Shown in pieces: positions 41,286-50,132 of a DNA stretch of 64,000 nucleotides (the first letter of the stretch is position 1; each line of letters opens with the position of its first letter). Under the pieces are notes generated by a model, which did no database searches, was not told the DNA's origin, and saw only the letters and a program-made list of their open reading frames with translations. Location of the stretch: positions 806,001-870,000 of the forward strand of contig NZ_JARVRX010000001.1 in NCBI RefSeq assembly GCF_030209435.1, read 5' to 3'. The stretch comes from Mycolicibacterium sp. lyk4-40-TYG-92. Its GTDB lineage: Bacteria; Actinomycetota; Actinomycetes; Mycobacteriales; Mycobacteriaceae. The position numbers were made by a program, and so were the translations under genes.

Positions 41286-42872
41286 ATGTCCGATCAGACC
41301 TACGACTACGTGATCGCCGGCGGCGGCACCGCCGGCTGCGTCCTCGCGGCGCGGCTGTCCGAGGACCCGAACGTCACCGTGTGTCTGGTGGAGGCCGGGC
41401 CATCGGATGTGGATGACCGCAACATCCTCGAGTTGTCGGAGTGGATGCACCTCCTGGACTCCGGCTACGACTGGGACTATCCGGTGGAGCCGCAGGAGAA
41501 GGGCAACAGCTTCATGCGGCACGCCCGCGCGAAGGTGCTCGGTGGCTGTTCGTCGCACAATTCCTGTATCGCGTTCTGGCCGCTCGCGCAGGGCCTACGG
41601 GACTGGGAGGCCATGGGCGCGACCGGATGGGGTCCCGAAGACGTACTGCCGTTCACCGCCAAGGTGGAGAACAACACCGCCACCGGCACCTATCAGGGTG
41701 TGCCGCACGGTGATTCGGGTCCGGTCCGGCTGCGCGACGTGCCGCCGAACGATCCGTGCGGCCAGGCGGTGATCGACTCGGCGGCCAAGGTGGGGCTGGA
41801 AACCGTGCAGTTCAACCGCGGCGACTGGACCCTCAACGCGGCCGGCTGGCTGCAGATCAACGCCAACGAGGCCGGCGAGCGGATGTCCAGTTCGCACGCG
41901 TATCTGCACCCGATCCTCCAGTCACGGCCCAACCTCACGGTGCTGACCAACTGTTGGGTGGCCGAGATCCTGTTCGACGACTCCGGGGACCAGCCGGTGG
42001 CCATCGGCGTCCGGTACCAGCGCCCGGACCTCACCGGCTACGACGTCGTCACCGCGACCCGCGAGGTGGTCGTCACGGCCGGCGCCATCGATACCCCGAA
42101 ACTGCTGATGCTGTCCGGCATCGGGCCGGCAGCCCACCTCAACGAGGTCGGGGTACCGGTGCGGGTCGATTCGCCCGGCGTCGGCGAGAACCTCGACGAC
42201 CACGTCGAGGGCCTGGTGTTCTGGGAAGCGGCGAAGCCGATGGTCACCGAGTCCACCCAGTGGTGGGAGATCGGGCTGTTCGCGACCACCGAGGTCGCCG
42301 GCGACAATCCCGACCACTCCGACCTGATGATGCACTACGGCAGCGTCCCGTTCGACATGAACACGCTGCGGCACGGGTACCCCACCACCGACAACGGATT
42401 CTGCCTGACTCCCAATGTGACGCAAGGCCGTTCGCGCGGAACCGTGCGCTTGGCGTCCCGCGATTTCCGGGACCGGGCGAAGGTCGACCCACGGTATTTC
42501 ACCGACCCCGAGGGGCACGACGAGAAGGTGATGCTGGCCGGAATCAAGCTGGCCCGCAAGATCGCCGAGCAGGAACCCCTCCAGGAGTGGATCGGCCGTG
42601 AGCTCGCGCCCGGACCGGATGCGCAGACCGACGAGGAGCTGCTCGCGTACATCTACAAGACGCACAACACCGTGTATCACCCGGCCGGTACCGCACGGAT
42701 GGGTGCGGTCGATGATCCGATGGCGGTGCTCGACCCTCAGCTGCGGGTCAAGGGGGTGCGCAACCTGCGGGTGGTGGACGCCTCGGCGATGCCGAAGCTG
42801 CCGGTGGTCAATCCCAACATCACGGTGATGACGATGGCCGAGAAATGTGCTGACCTCATTCGCAACGGGTGA
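41286..42872 (+). CDS. betA: Choline dehydrogenase-type GMC oxidoreductase
   Basis: 528 residues. The FAD fold (YVIAGGGTAGCVLAARLSED), GMC signatures (GGCSSHNSCIAFWPL; VTAGAIDTPKLLMLSGIG) and the catalytic region (HNTVYHPAGTARMG; VVDASAMPKLPVVNPN) are all intact. It would oxidise choline to betaine aldehyde. GMC enzymes vary in substrate, but position with BetB and the permease supports choline. GAGGAG at 41273-41278 precedes the ATG. Confidence 0.85.
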   Translation: MSDQTYDYVIAGGGTAGCVLAARLSEDPNVTVCLVEAGPSDVDDRNILELSEWMHLLDSGYDWDYPVEPQEKGNSFMRHARAKVLGGCSSHNSCIAFWPLAQGLRDWEAMGATGWGPEDVLPFTAKVENNTATGTYQGVPHGDSGPVRLRDVPPNDPCGQAVIDSAAKVGLETVQFNRGDWTLNAAGWLQINANEAGERMSSSHAYLHPILQSRPNLTVLTNCWVAEILFDDSGDQPVAIGVRYQRPDLTGYDVVTATREVVVTAGAIDTPKLLMLSGIGPAAHLNEVGVPVRVDSPGVGENLDDHVEGLVFWEAAKPMVTESTQWWEIGLFATTEVAGDNPDHSDLMMHYGSVPFDMNTLRHGYPTTDNGFCLTPNVTQGRSRGTVRLASRDFRDRAKVDPRYFTDPEGHDEKVMLAGIKLARKIAEQEPLQEWIGRELAPGPDAQTDEELLAYIYKTHNTVYHPAGTARMGAVDDPMAVLDPQLRVKGVRNLRVVDASAMPKLPVVNPNITVMTMAEKCADLIRNG

Positions 42873-42891
42873 AGTAGGGCACGATGGCGAG

Positions 42892-44721
42892 GTGACCTCT
42901 CCGGAGCTGGTGAACTTCCTCGGTTCGCGTCCCCCGTTTCAGACGGCTACTGACACCGAATTGAACGACCTCGTCGCCGCCTCGTCGCTGGAGCACTACG
43001 GTGCCGGCACCGTGATCGCGGACTTCTCCCGCCATGTTCCCGATGACATCTGGATGGTCCTCACCGGCGCGGTGAACCTGCAGGAGGTCGGTGACGGGCA
43101 GGTGTTCGACACCATCGAGCCCGGCGAAATCTTCGGCTACGTCCCGATGCTGACCGGCGGCGGTATCGAATTCCTGGCTCGCACAACGGAACCCGCCACC
43201 GTCATCCGCCTGCCCGGTGAGCTCGTGCGGGCCCAGTTCGCCAAACCGGCGGGGCTGCGTTTCCTGGCGTTGTCCGCCACGCCGTCGTCGCAGTCGCAGC
43301 TGATCACGGCCAGCGATTCGCGGCCGGTCGGCGATCTGGTGCACGGCACGGTGCTGATCGTGGAGCCCGGGATCTCGGTACGCGACGCCGTCGTGCAGAT
43401 GAGCGAACAGCGGGTGTCCTACGCGCTGGTCCGGCTGCGCGAGGGCGGCGTCGGCATCTTCACCGACCGCGACCTCCGGTCTCGCGTGGTCGCCGCTGGG
43501 CTACCGGTCGACGTCCCGATCGCCGAGGTGATGAGCGCGCCCGCCCAGACGGTGACCGCTGATCGCACCGCAGAGACGGTGCTGTTGGACATGCTGGAGC
43601 GCGGTATGCGCCATATGCCGGTGCTGTCGCCGCGCGGTGAGGTGCTGGGCGTCCTGGAGGACATGGACCTGCTGGCCGCCTCGGCCCGCCAGAGCTTCGT
43701 GTTGCGCCGGGCGATCGCGCAGGCGCCCGACGCCGCTGCGCTACAGCGGCACGGCCGCGAGGTGACCCAGATCGCCGTCGATCTGTTTCGCACCGGGACC
43801 AAGGCCTCGGCTGCGAGCAGCATCGCGTCGATCGTGCTGGATGCGTTGGTACGCAAGGCATTGGAACTCGCCCTGACCGAAGCGGGGCCGGGGCCGACGC
43901 AGGACCAGTTCGCCTGGCTCACGCTGGGCAGTATCGCCCGCCGGGAGGCCATGCCGTCCTCCGACGTGGACAGCGCGCTCAGTTGGGCCGACAGCTGCGA
44001 TTCCGAATGCGCGCAGTTGCGTGCCATCGCGGCCCGCACGCACGCCATTCTCGATGGCTGCGGCCTGCCGGCCGACAGCAACGGTGCCATCGCGTCGCAC
44101 AAGGCGTTCGCACGGTCAGCCTCGGACTGGGCACAGGCCGCCGCGGGCTGGCTCGATGATCCCTTGCGCGGCAAGGGTTTGATCCTGTCCTCGCTGCTGA
44201 TCGACGGCCGCGTGGTGTGGGGGAACCGGGCGCTGCACACCGTGCCCACGGTGTTCCACCGGATGCGTGACGAACATCCGAACGCGTTGCGTCTGCAACT
44301 GCTGGACGCCTTGTCGGGAAAGGTGCGCACCTGGTCGCTGCGCGATGTGCTGTCGCGGCGCGGCGGCACCTTCGACCTGAAGACGCATGCGGTGACGCCG
44401 ATCGTCAACCTGGCCCGCTGGGGCGGCCTCACCGCCGACATGACGTCGGCGTCGACCCCGGCCCGGCTCGCGGCGGCGGCCGCCACCGGAGCGCTGACAG
44501 AACGCGACGCCAGAACTCTCACAGAGGTTTTCGTCATGCTGCAGCGGATGCGGTTGGCGCATCAGGTCGAGTTGATCGCCGACGGCCGCACCCCGAACGA
44601 CGTCGTCACCGTCGGTGATCTGTCCCCGCTCAACCGGAGTCTGCTCGGTGACGGGCTGCGCGAGATCGCCGCGGTCCAGCGGCGGGCGCGGCAATCGGGA
44701 ACGCATCCCGGACTGCGCTGA
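42892..44721 (+). CDS. cNMP-binding/CBS/DUF294 nucleotidyltransferase-like signalling protein 2
   Basis: 609 residues from GTG 42892 (MTSPELVNFLGSRPPF), 19 bases after the betA stop; a GTG at 42847 inside betA is less likely. Order matches protein 1 at 36225: cNMP-like barrel, CBS pair (VSYALVRLREGGVGIFTDRDLR; MPVLSPRGEVLGVLED), nucleotidyltransferase with G346-S347 and D358-V-D360, and a C-terminal domain (THAVTPIVNLARWGGL). The two share the SSDVD core and a common tail but differ widely elsewhere, so they are old paralogues. This copy is co-transcribed with betB-permease-betA. Confidence 0.85.
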   Translation: MTSPELVNFLGSRPPFQTATDTELNDLVAASSLEHYGAGTVIADFSRHVPDDIWMVLTGAVNLQEVGDGQVFDTIEPGEIFGYVPMLTGGGIEFLARTTEPATVIRLPGELVRAQFAKPAGLRFLALSATPSSQSQLITASDSRPVGDLVHGTVLIVEPGISVRDAVVQMSEQRVSYALVRLREGGVGIFTDRDLRSRVVAAGLPVDVPIAEVMSAPAQTVTADRTAETVLLDMLERGMRHMPVLSPRGEVLGVLEDMDLLAASARQSFVLRRAIAQAPDAAALQRHGREVTQIAVDLFRTGTKASAASSIASIVLDALVRKALELALTEAGPGPTQDQFAWLTLGSIARREAMPSSDVDSALSWADSCDSECAQLRAIAARTHAILDGCGLPADSNGAIASHKAFARSASDWAQAAAGWLDDPLRGKGLILSSLLIDGRVVWGNRALHTVPTVFHRMRDEHPNALRLQLLDALSGKVRTWSLRDVLSRRGGTFDLKTHAVTPIVNLARWGGLTADMTSASTPARLAAAAATGALTERDARTLTEVFVMLQRMRLAHQVELIADGRTPNDVVTVGDLSPLNRSLLGDGLREIAAVQRRARQSGTHPGLR

Positions 44722-44732
44722 GTTCGCTTGAC

Positions 44733-45308
44733 CTACTGCGCTGTTCGCGACACCAGACGGTTGGACAGCTGGTCGTACCAACGCCTCGCCCAGCGTGCGT
44801 CGCCGAGCGCGGTGTGACGCCAGCCGGCACCAGGAGGCCGGACTCCGCACTGCAGCGACAGCTGTCCCGAGTCCCGTTCCGGCGTGCGGCCGTAGTCGAG
44901 GACGTACCGGGCGGCCAATGTCACGACATCGACGAGTTCGGGGCTCCAGCCCGGGGTCAGCTGATGACGCGCCAGCATGGCGCACAGGCACTGGGTGTCG
45001 AAGCTCGGCACCACGCCGACGATGGTGGCGTCCATGGTCCACTCGCGAACGATCTCAGCGGCTTCGTGTTCCCGGTGCACCGACGGGAGATGGATGGGCC
45101 CGTAGACGACCTGGGGGTGGCGACTCGAGAACCGGCTGATCCGCAGGCCCGCGGGCTCGGCCGCGTCGAGGTCGAGGTCGGCCAGATCGATGTACATCAC
45201 GATGCGGGACTCACCGGCATCGTCGCGCCGAAGCATGGCAATTTCCCAGGGTTGCCGGTCGGCGTGCAGGCCGGTGGTCTCCGTATCCAGGAAGACCAGC
45301 GGTTTCAT
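44733..45308 (-). CDS. DEDDh-type 3'-5' exonuclease
   Basis: 191 residues from ATG 45308 (MKPLVFLDTETTGLHADRQPWEIAML). Exo I is D8-x-E10; Exo II lies in VVPSFDTQCL; Exo III is HTALGDARW with the H-x4-D spacing. It looks like a stand-alone DnaQ-like exonuclease acting on single-stranded ends or RNA. It converges on the DUF294 protein 2 gene with only 11 bases between stops. It marks the end of the island; typical mycobacterial backbone genes follow. Confidence 0.85.
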   Translation of the reverse strand: MKPLVFLDTETTGLHADRQPWEIAMLRRDDAGESRIVMYIDLADLDLDAAEPAGLRISRFSSRHPQVVYGPIHLPSVHREHEAAEIVREWTMDATIVGVVPSFDTQCLCAMLARHQLTPGWSPELVDVVTLAARYVLDYGRTPERDSGQLSLQCGVRPPGAGWRHTALGDARWARRWYDQLSNRLVSRTAQ

Positions 45309-45421
45309 CGTAGGAAGGCTAGTGCCGTCGGCCGTTCGGGAAGCACGTTTTGGCGGGGCGGGTGCCGAGTATTTTGCCCTTCGATGGAACCGAACGGTCG
45401 TGCTGCGCGTCATAGCTAGGC

Positions 45422-45724
45422 ATGGGAGAACGTGACGTCGCTCGGATAGACCTCTCGGCGGTGCGGGACATCGCGCAGCGGTGCGAATCGGTCGCCGACA
45501 TGCTCGGCACCGCGGTGGCGCCGCTCCTGCGGTGGTACTTCGACGGCTTCTGTGGCGGGCGTGATCATGCCTCGCGTGCGGCCGCTCTGCGCGCCGCGCT
45601 GGACCAGTCGGCCGACCAGCTTCGGGCGTGGGCGTCGGCGTCGACGGAAGCCGCAGCAGCACTGCGGGTTTCGTCGGGGCGTTACGAGGACGCTGACGCC
45701 GACCTCGCCGGCCGGTTGGTCTGA
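45422..45724 (+). CDS. EspC/WXG-like small helical protein
   Basis: 100 residues, Ala-rich and helical, with a central turn containing WYFDGFCGGRDHA, resembling type VII secretion target families (EspC/DUF2580-like). It overlaps the next gene's start (TGATG at 45722-45727). Position before an Ala/Pro-rich partner and upstream of the hydrolase-like gene and glmS is that of Rv3440c in M. tuberculosis. Probable secretion-system substrate partner; not shown directly. Confidence 0.7.
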   Translation: MGERDVARIDLSAVRDIAQRCESVADMLGTAVAPLLRWYFDGFCGGRDHASRAAALRAALDQSADQLRAWASASTEAAAALRVSSGRYEDADADLAGRLV

Positions 45725-47124
45725 TGATGGCCGCTGCGTTCGATGTCGCCGGGCGGCTCTCCGAAGGCGACCGCGCGCTGACGGTTCTCGACGAGTACGT
45801 GGCAGCGTGCGAGGTGTTGGGCCTGCCGTCTCCGGGGCCGCTGGCGGAGTTGTATCGCGCCGAGAGCGGATTGAACCTCGACGCGCTGTCCGCGGACGCC
45901 CGCTCACTCGACGCTGCCGTGGTGGTCGCGCAGGATGCACTGCGGTTGCAGGGCAACGGATATCGGGCACTGACGGCGCAGTGGTCGGGCTCCGGCGGGG
46001 ACGCTGCCGGCGGGTTCCTGCGGACGTTGACGGTCGCGGCCGAGGATGTGGTGGCGCATCTGCAGCGGAGCGCGCAGGCACTGACGACGCTGCGGGACGC
46101 ATTGTGGCGCGCAGTCGACGCCAAGGTCGACGCGGTGTTGCGGGCCGATGCGCAGGCTGCCGGGCACCGTGACCAGTGGAGCGCGGCGGCCCGCGCGGTC
46201 CTCGTCGGGGCCGGAGACCTGGCGACCGCCAGCGAGATCGTCGACCGTCAGGTCAGGCCCTTCGTCCTTCAGGCAGTTTCCGGGGACCTGCTGCCCACGC
46301 TGCAGAGCGCCTCCGATGCCGTTGCGGCGGCGTACGATTCGGCCGTCGCCGCGGTCACCCCGGCTGGGCTGTCGTTCGCGGTGCCCGTCGTGCTGACGCC
46401 GGAATGGGCGCCTCCGGCCGCGGCGGCGGCAGCGCCCTTCGCAACGTTGGGTGCCGCTGCGGGTTGGACACCGTCGACCCCTTCGACCCCGCCGGTGCCG
46501 GCCGAACCCGTTGCCGCACCGTCGGTTCCGTCGGGGCCTGCCGCATCCGCCCCGGCGCCGTCCACCGGTACGCCCCCGCTGCCCGAACCGGCGCTCGGAG
46601 CCGCGGCGGCGACCCCAGCCGGTCTGCCCGGGGATCTCGGATCAGGTTCGGGTATCAGCGGTTTGGGTCGGCAGCTGACCGATGCCATCGGGGGAGCGCT
46701 CGGTTCCATGGCCGGTCTGGCGCCCGCCGCGTCAGGTCTGGGTGAGCTCGGGAACATCAGGGACGCGCTCGCTGACGACCCCGATACCGACGCTGATCTC
46801 GAGCCACAGTCGGACGACGAGCCGGACGACGAGGCGGACGACGAGGCGGACGACGAGGCAGATGGCGACGACGAGCGGGACGACAGCGAGGCCGAGGACG
46901 CCGGCGAGGAGGCCGCCGCGGGGGAGAGCAATACGGCCGAGGATGCCGAGTCCGCACCGGCCGGAGCCCCGGCGTCGCCACCCCAGCAGCCCGTGCCCGA
47001 CCAACCGGTCGCCGATCCGGCGCCCACCACGCCGGCGGTGGAACCGGTCGCGGAGCAATCCGATCCGACCACCAGGACGCCGTGCGAGATCGCGGCGGAC
47101 GAACTACCGAATGTGGGCGAGTGA
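45724..47124 (+). CDS. Ala/Pro-rich WXG-like protein with acidic repeat (Rv3439c-type)
   Basis: 466 residues. The N-terminal 200 residues are helical with a WSG turn (LTAQWSGSGGDAAGGFL near residue 88). A Pro/Ala-rich linker follows (about 235-320). Then comes a strongly acidic tract of DDE repeats (about 360-400) encoded by four 12-bp units at 46813-46860, and a Pro-rich tail. Matches the layout of mycobacterial Rv3439c. Its partner is the upstream small protein. Function unknown; a secreted or surface structural role is inferred. Confidence 0.75.
   Translation: MMAAAFDVAGRLSEGDRALTVLDEYVAACEVLGLPSPGPLAELYRAESGLNLDALSADARSLDAAVVVAQDALRLQGNGYRALTAQWSGSGGDAAGGFLRTLTVAAEDVVAHLQRSAQALTTLRDALWRAVDAKVDAVLRADAQAAGHRDQWSAAARAVLVGAGDLATASEIVDRQVRPFVLQAVSGDLLPTLQSASDAVAAAYDSAVAAVTPAGLSFAVPVVLTPEWAPPAAAAAAPFATLGAAAGWTPSTPSTPPVPAEPVAAPSVPSGPAASAPAPSTGTPPLPEPALGAAAATPAGLPGDLGSGSGISGLGRQLTDAIGGALGSMAGLAPAASGLGELGNIRDALADDPDTDADLEPQSDDEPDDEADDEADDEADGDDERDDSEAEDAGEEAAAGESNTAEDAESAPAGAPASPPQQPVPDQPVADPAPTTPAVEPVAEQSDPTTRTPCEIAADELPNVGE
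46813..46860 (+). repeat. 12-bp tandem repeat (GACGACGAGGCG x4)
   Basis: Four head-to-tail units, the first and last with one change each, encode DDEP/DDEA. They form the acidic tract of the surrounding gene and are prone to length variation. Confidence 0.85.
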
Positions 47125-47127
47125 TTC

Positions 47128-47979
47128 CTAGCCCTTGAGCAGGGCGGCGACCTTGTCTTCCAGCGCCGGGCTCTCGGCGTCGGGATCAGCGGCGACGGTC
47201 TTCGGCAGCACCACGTCGGCGTCGGCGAAATCCTTGTAGGTCTTGTCGCCGGTGAGCTGGAACAGCAGGTAACCGGTCAGCAGGGCGCGCACCGTCTTCT
47301 GGGTGCGGCGATCCGCGCCGGCCATCCCGACCAGTTTGGACAGCCGGAAGCCCTCGGCCAGCCCGCCCGGGACAGCTTTGGCGACGGTGCGCACCGTCGC
47401 CGCTGGCCACGCGGCGGCCAGCTCGGTGGCGTTTGACTGGATGGTCACCTCGGCACCTGGCGCGTTGAGGATCAGGCCGGGTACGCGCAGACCAGCTGCG
47501 GGCTGATCAGCGTCGGGCTTGCTGGCGGTCGGGAACACCGCGGCCACGGCCTTGAGCGGGTTGGCCGACGAGCCGAGTCCGGCGGCGGTGAAGATCGCGG
47601 CCGATGCCCCGAAACCGTGCCCGACCAGGCCCAGCTTGGTCGGGTGCACGCTGATCTTGCCAGGGCCCAGCCGGACTCCGGTGATGATGTCGAGGGTGGT
47701 GCCCAGGTCGAACGCCAGGTTCAGCACCGACGGTGCGATGCCGGTCTCGGTGTTGGGCGCGGCCGCGACGATGCCCCACGACGCCAGATGCTCGAGCGTG
47801 CCGTTGTAACGTCCGACACCCTGCAGCCAGTCGTGGCCGAACGCCACGCCGGGCAGATTCAGCCCGGACTCGGGGGTGTAGACAGTGCCCGGCAGGCCGG
47901 CAAAACCCAGGTCACCACGCAGAACGCGGTGCGGGCCGCGGCGCGTCAGGGCGCCGAAGAGCTTCTTCGTCTTGGCCAC
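47128..47979 (-). CDS. Alpha/beta-hydrolase-like protein without nucleophile Ser
   Basis: 283 residues resembling the dienelactone hydrolase/PET-like hydrolase fold: GVAFGHDWLQG, then LGLVGHGFGASAAIF. The nucleophile elbow GxSxG reads G-H-G-F-G (codons 47608-47622), so the catalytic Ser is Gly. It corresponds in position to Rv3438. It may be non-catalytic. It ends 3 bases from the convergent Rv3439c-type gene and is divergent from glmS. Confidence 0.75.
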   Translation of the reverse strand: MAKTKKLFGALTRRGPHRVLRGDLGFAGLPGTVYTPESGLNLPGVAFGHDWLQGVGRYNGTLEHLASWGIVAAAPNTETGIAPSVLNLAFDLGTTLDIITGVRLGPGKISVHPTKLGLVGHGFGASAAIFTAAGLGSSANPLKAVAAVFPTASKPDADQPAAGLRVPGLILNAPGAEVTIQSNATELAAAWPAATVRTVAKAVPGGLAEGFRLSKLVGMAGADRRTQKTVRALLTGYLLFQLTGDKTYKDFADADVVLPKTVAADPDAESPALEDKVAALLKG

Positions 47980-48050
47980 GCGATGACGTTAGCGCAGTGG
48001 CCCTGGTTTGTGCGCCACGCATGCACGGTCCGGCACCCGGGAGGCTGCAC

Positions 48051-48056
48051 TACCCT
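48051..48056 (+). promoter_or_regulatory. Candidate -10 element of glmS (TACCCT)
   Basis: A TANNNT hexamer with 8 bases between it and the glmS ATG, so transcription would begin at or within 1-2 bases of the start codon. No ribosome site is placed correctly; GAGG at 48041-48044 is about 20 bases away. Suggests a leaderless transcript. Confidence 0.4.
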
Positions 48057-48064
48057 GGATAACC

Positions 48065-49933
48065 ATGTGTGGAATCGTCGGCTATGTCGGGCAACGGCCG
48101 GCTCGCGACATCGTGGTCGACGCGCTGCGACGGATGGAATACCGCGGCTACGACTCCTCCGGTGTCGCGCTGGCCGATGGCCACGGGGGTCTGACCATCC
48201 GGCGGCGCGCCGGCCGACTGGCCAATCTGGAAGAGGCGCTGGCCGAAACCGATGCCGCCGAGCTCGAAGGCACCACCGGCATGGGGCACACCCGCTGGGC
48301 GACCCATGGGCGTCCCACCGACCGCAACGCGCATCCGCACAGCGATGCCAGCGGCAAGCTCGCGGTGGTCCACAACGGCATCATCGAGAACTTCGCCGGT
48401 CTGCGTGCCGAATTGGAGGCCGCCGGCGTCGAGTTCCAGAGTGACACCGACTCCGAGGTCGCCGTGCACCTGGTGGCACGGGCCTACCGGAACGGGCCGA
48501 CGGCCGGTGACTTCGTGGCATCGGTGCTGGCGGTGCTGCGCCGGCTGGAGGGCCACTTCACGTTGGTGTTCACCAACGCCGACGATCCGGGCACCATCAT
48601 TGCCGCCCGCCGGTCCACGCCGCTGGTGGTCGGGGTCGGCGACGGCGAGATGTTCGTCGGCTCCGATGTCGCAGCCTTCATCGAGTACACCCGCGAAGCC
48701 GTCGAACTCGGACAGGACCAGGCCGTGGTGATCACCGCGGACGGCTACCAGGTGCTGGACTTCGACGGCAACGACGCGTCCGACCGCGCGCGCCCGTTCC
48801 ACATCGACTGGGATCTGTCGGCCGCCGAAAAGGGTGGCTACGACTACTTCATGTACAAGGAGATCGCCGAGCAGCCCGCCGCCGTCTCCGACACGCTGCT
48901 CGGTCACTTCGTCGACGGCAAGATCGTGCTCGACGAGCAGCGGCTGTCCGACCAGGAGCTGCGCGACGTCGACAAGGTCTTCATCGTCGCCTGCGGTACC
49001 GCGTACCACTCCGGCCTGCTGGCCAAGTACGCCATCGAGCACTGGACCCGGCTGCCCGTCGAGGTCGAGTTGGCCAGCGAGTTCCGGTACCGCGACCCGG
49101 TGCTCGACCGCAGCACGCTGGTGATCGCCATCTCCCAGTCGGGCGAGACCGCCGACACCCTGGAAGCCGTCCGCCACGCCAAGGGCCAGAAGGCCAAGGT
49201 GCTGGCCATCTGCAACACCAACGGCTCGCAGATTCCGCGCGAGGCCGACGCCGTGCTCTACACCCGGGCCGGGCCGGAGATCGGTGTCGCCGCGACCAAG
49301 ACGTTCCTGGCCCAGCTGGCCGCCAACTACCTGGTGGGTCTGGCGCTGGCGCAGGCACGCGGCACCAAGTACCCGGACGAGGTCGCCCGCGAGTACCGCG
49401 AGCTGGAGGCCATGCCGGCGCTGGTCCAGCAGGTGCTCGAGCGGCTGGACCCGATCGCCGATCTGGGCCGGCAGTTCGCGCAGTCGCCGACGGTGCTGTT
49501 CCTGGGACGACATGTCGGCTACCCGGTGGCGCTCGAGGGCGCGCTCAAGCTCAAGGAGCTGGCGTACATGCACGCCGAGGGCTTTGCCGCCGGCGAGCTC
49601 AAGCACGGACCCATCGCGCTGATCGACGACGACCTGCCGGTCATCGTGGTGATGCCGTCGCCCAAGGGCGCGTCGATGCTGCACGCCAAGCTGCTGAGCA
49701 ACATCCGTGAGATTCAGGCCCGTGGCGCGGTCACCATTGTCATCGCTGAGGAAGGCGACGAGACGGTGCGTCCGTACGCGGACTACATCTTCGAGCTGCC
49801 CTCGACCTCGACATTGTTCCAGCCGCTGCTCTCGACCATCCCGCTGCAGGTGTTTGCCGCGTCGGTGGCCCGCGAGCGCGGATATGACGTGGACAAGCCC
49901 CGGAACCTGGCGAAGTCCGTCACTGTGGAGTAG
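48065..49933 (+). CDS. glmS: Glutamine-fructose-6-phosphate aminotransferase
   Basis: 622 residues. Cys2 (MCGIVGYVG) is the glutaminase nucleophile. The N-terminal domain has RWATHGRPTDRNAHPH and the two SIS isomerase domains contain SQSGETADT and SPTVLFLGRH. The tail KPRNLAKSVTVE is conserved. It makes glucosamine-6-phosphate, the GlmM substrate. No glmS ribozyme was seen upstream. Confidence 0.97.
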   Translation: MCGIVGYVGQRPARDIVVDALRRMEYRGYDSSGVALADGHGGLTIRRRAGRLANLEEALAETDAAELEGTTGMGHTRWATHGRPTDRNAHPHSDASGKLAVVHNGIIENFAGLRAELEAAGVEFQSDTDSEVAVHLVARAYRNGPTAGDFVASVLAVLRRLEGHFTLVFTNADDPGTIIAARRSTPLVVGVGDGEMFVGSDVAAFIEYTREAVELGQDQAVVITADGYQVLDFDGNDASDRARPFHIDWDLSAAEKGGYDYFMYKEIAEQPAAVSDTLLGHFVDGKIVLDEQRLSDQELRDVDKVFIVACGTAYHSGLLAKYAIEHWTRLPVEVELASEFRYRDPVLDRSTLVIAISQSGETADTLEAVRHAKGQKAKVLAICNTNGSQIPREADAVLYTRAGPEIGVAATKTFLAQLAANYLVGLALAQARGTKYPDEVAREYRELEAMPALVQQVLERLDPIADLGRQFAQSPTVLFLGRHVGYPVALEGALKLKELAYMHAEGFAAGELKHGPIALIDDDLPVIVVMPSPKGASMLHAKLLSNIREIQARGAVTIVIAEEGDETVRPYADYIFELPSTSTLFQPLLSTIPLQVFAASVARERGYDVDKPRNLAKSVTVE

Positions 49934-50132
49934 CTCCGTATCGACTCGTTCGCTGGCATGAACGATGCCTATGCCCTAGCATGGGAAATCGCAGGTCAAC
50001 CGTATCGTCAGATTCCGCTGAAATATTAGCTGCGGAGAAGCGGTTGAGTGCGGGTGAGTGTCAGACGAAGGTGTTCGTTGTGAGGGCCGTGGATTGTTGC
50101 TGGATGCTGCTGTGCGCCACGCGACGGTCCGA

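Noticed and set aside
46813..46860. Possible CRISPR-like repeat
   Set aside because: Units are contiguous, 12 bp, in frame and coding for DDEA; there are no spacers.
50058..50132. Longer GTG start for the GGDEF protein
   Set aside because: The extra 25 residues are Arg/Cys-rich and unlike the membrane protein start; ATG 50133 gives a sensible N-terminus.
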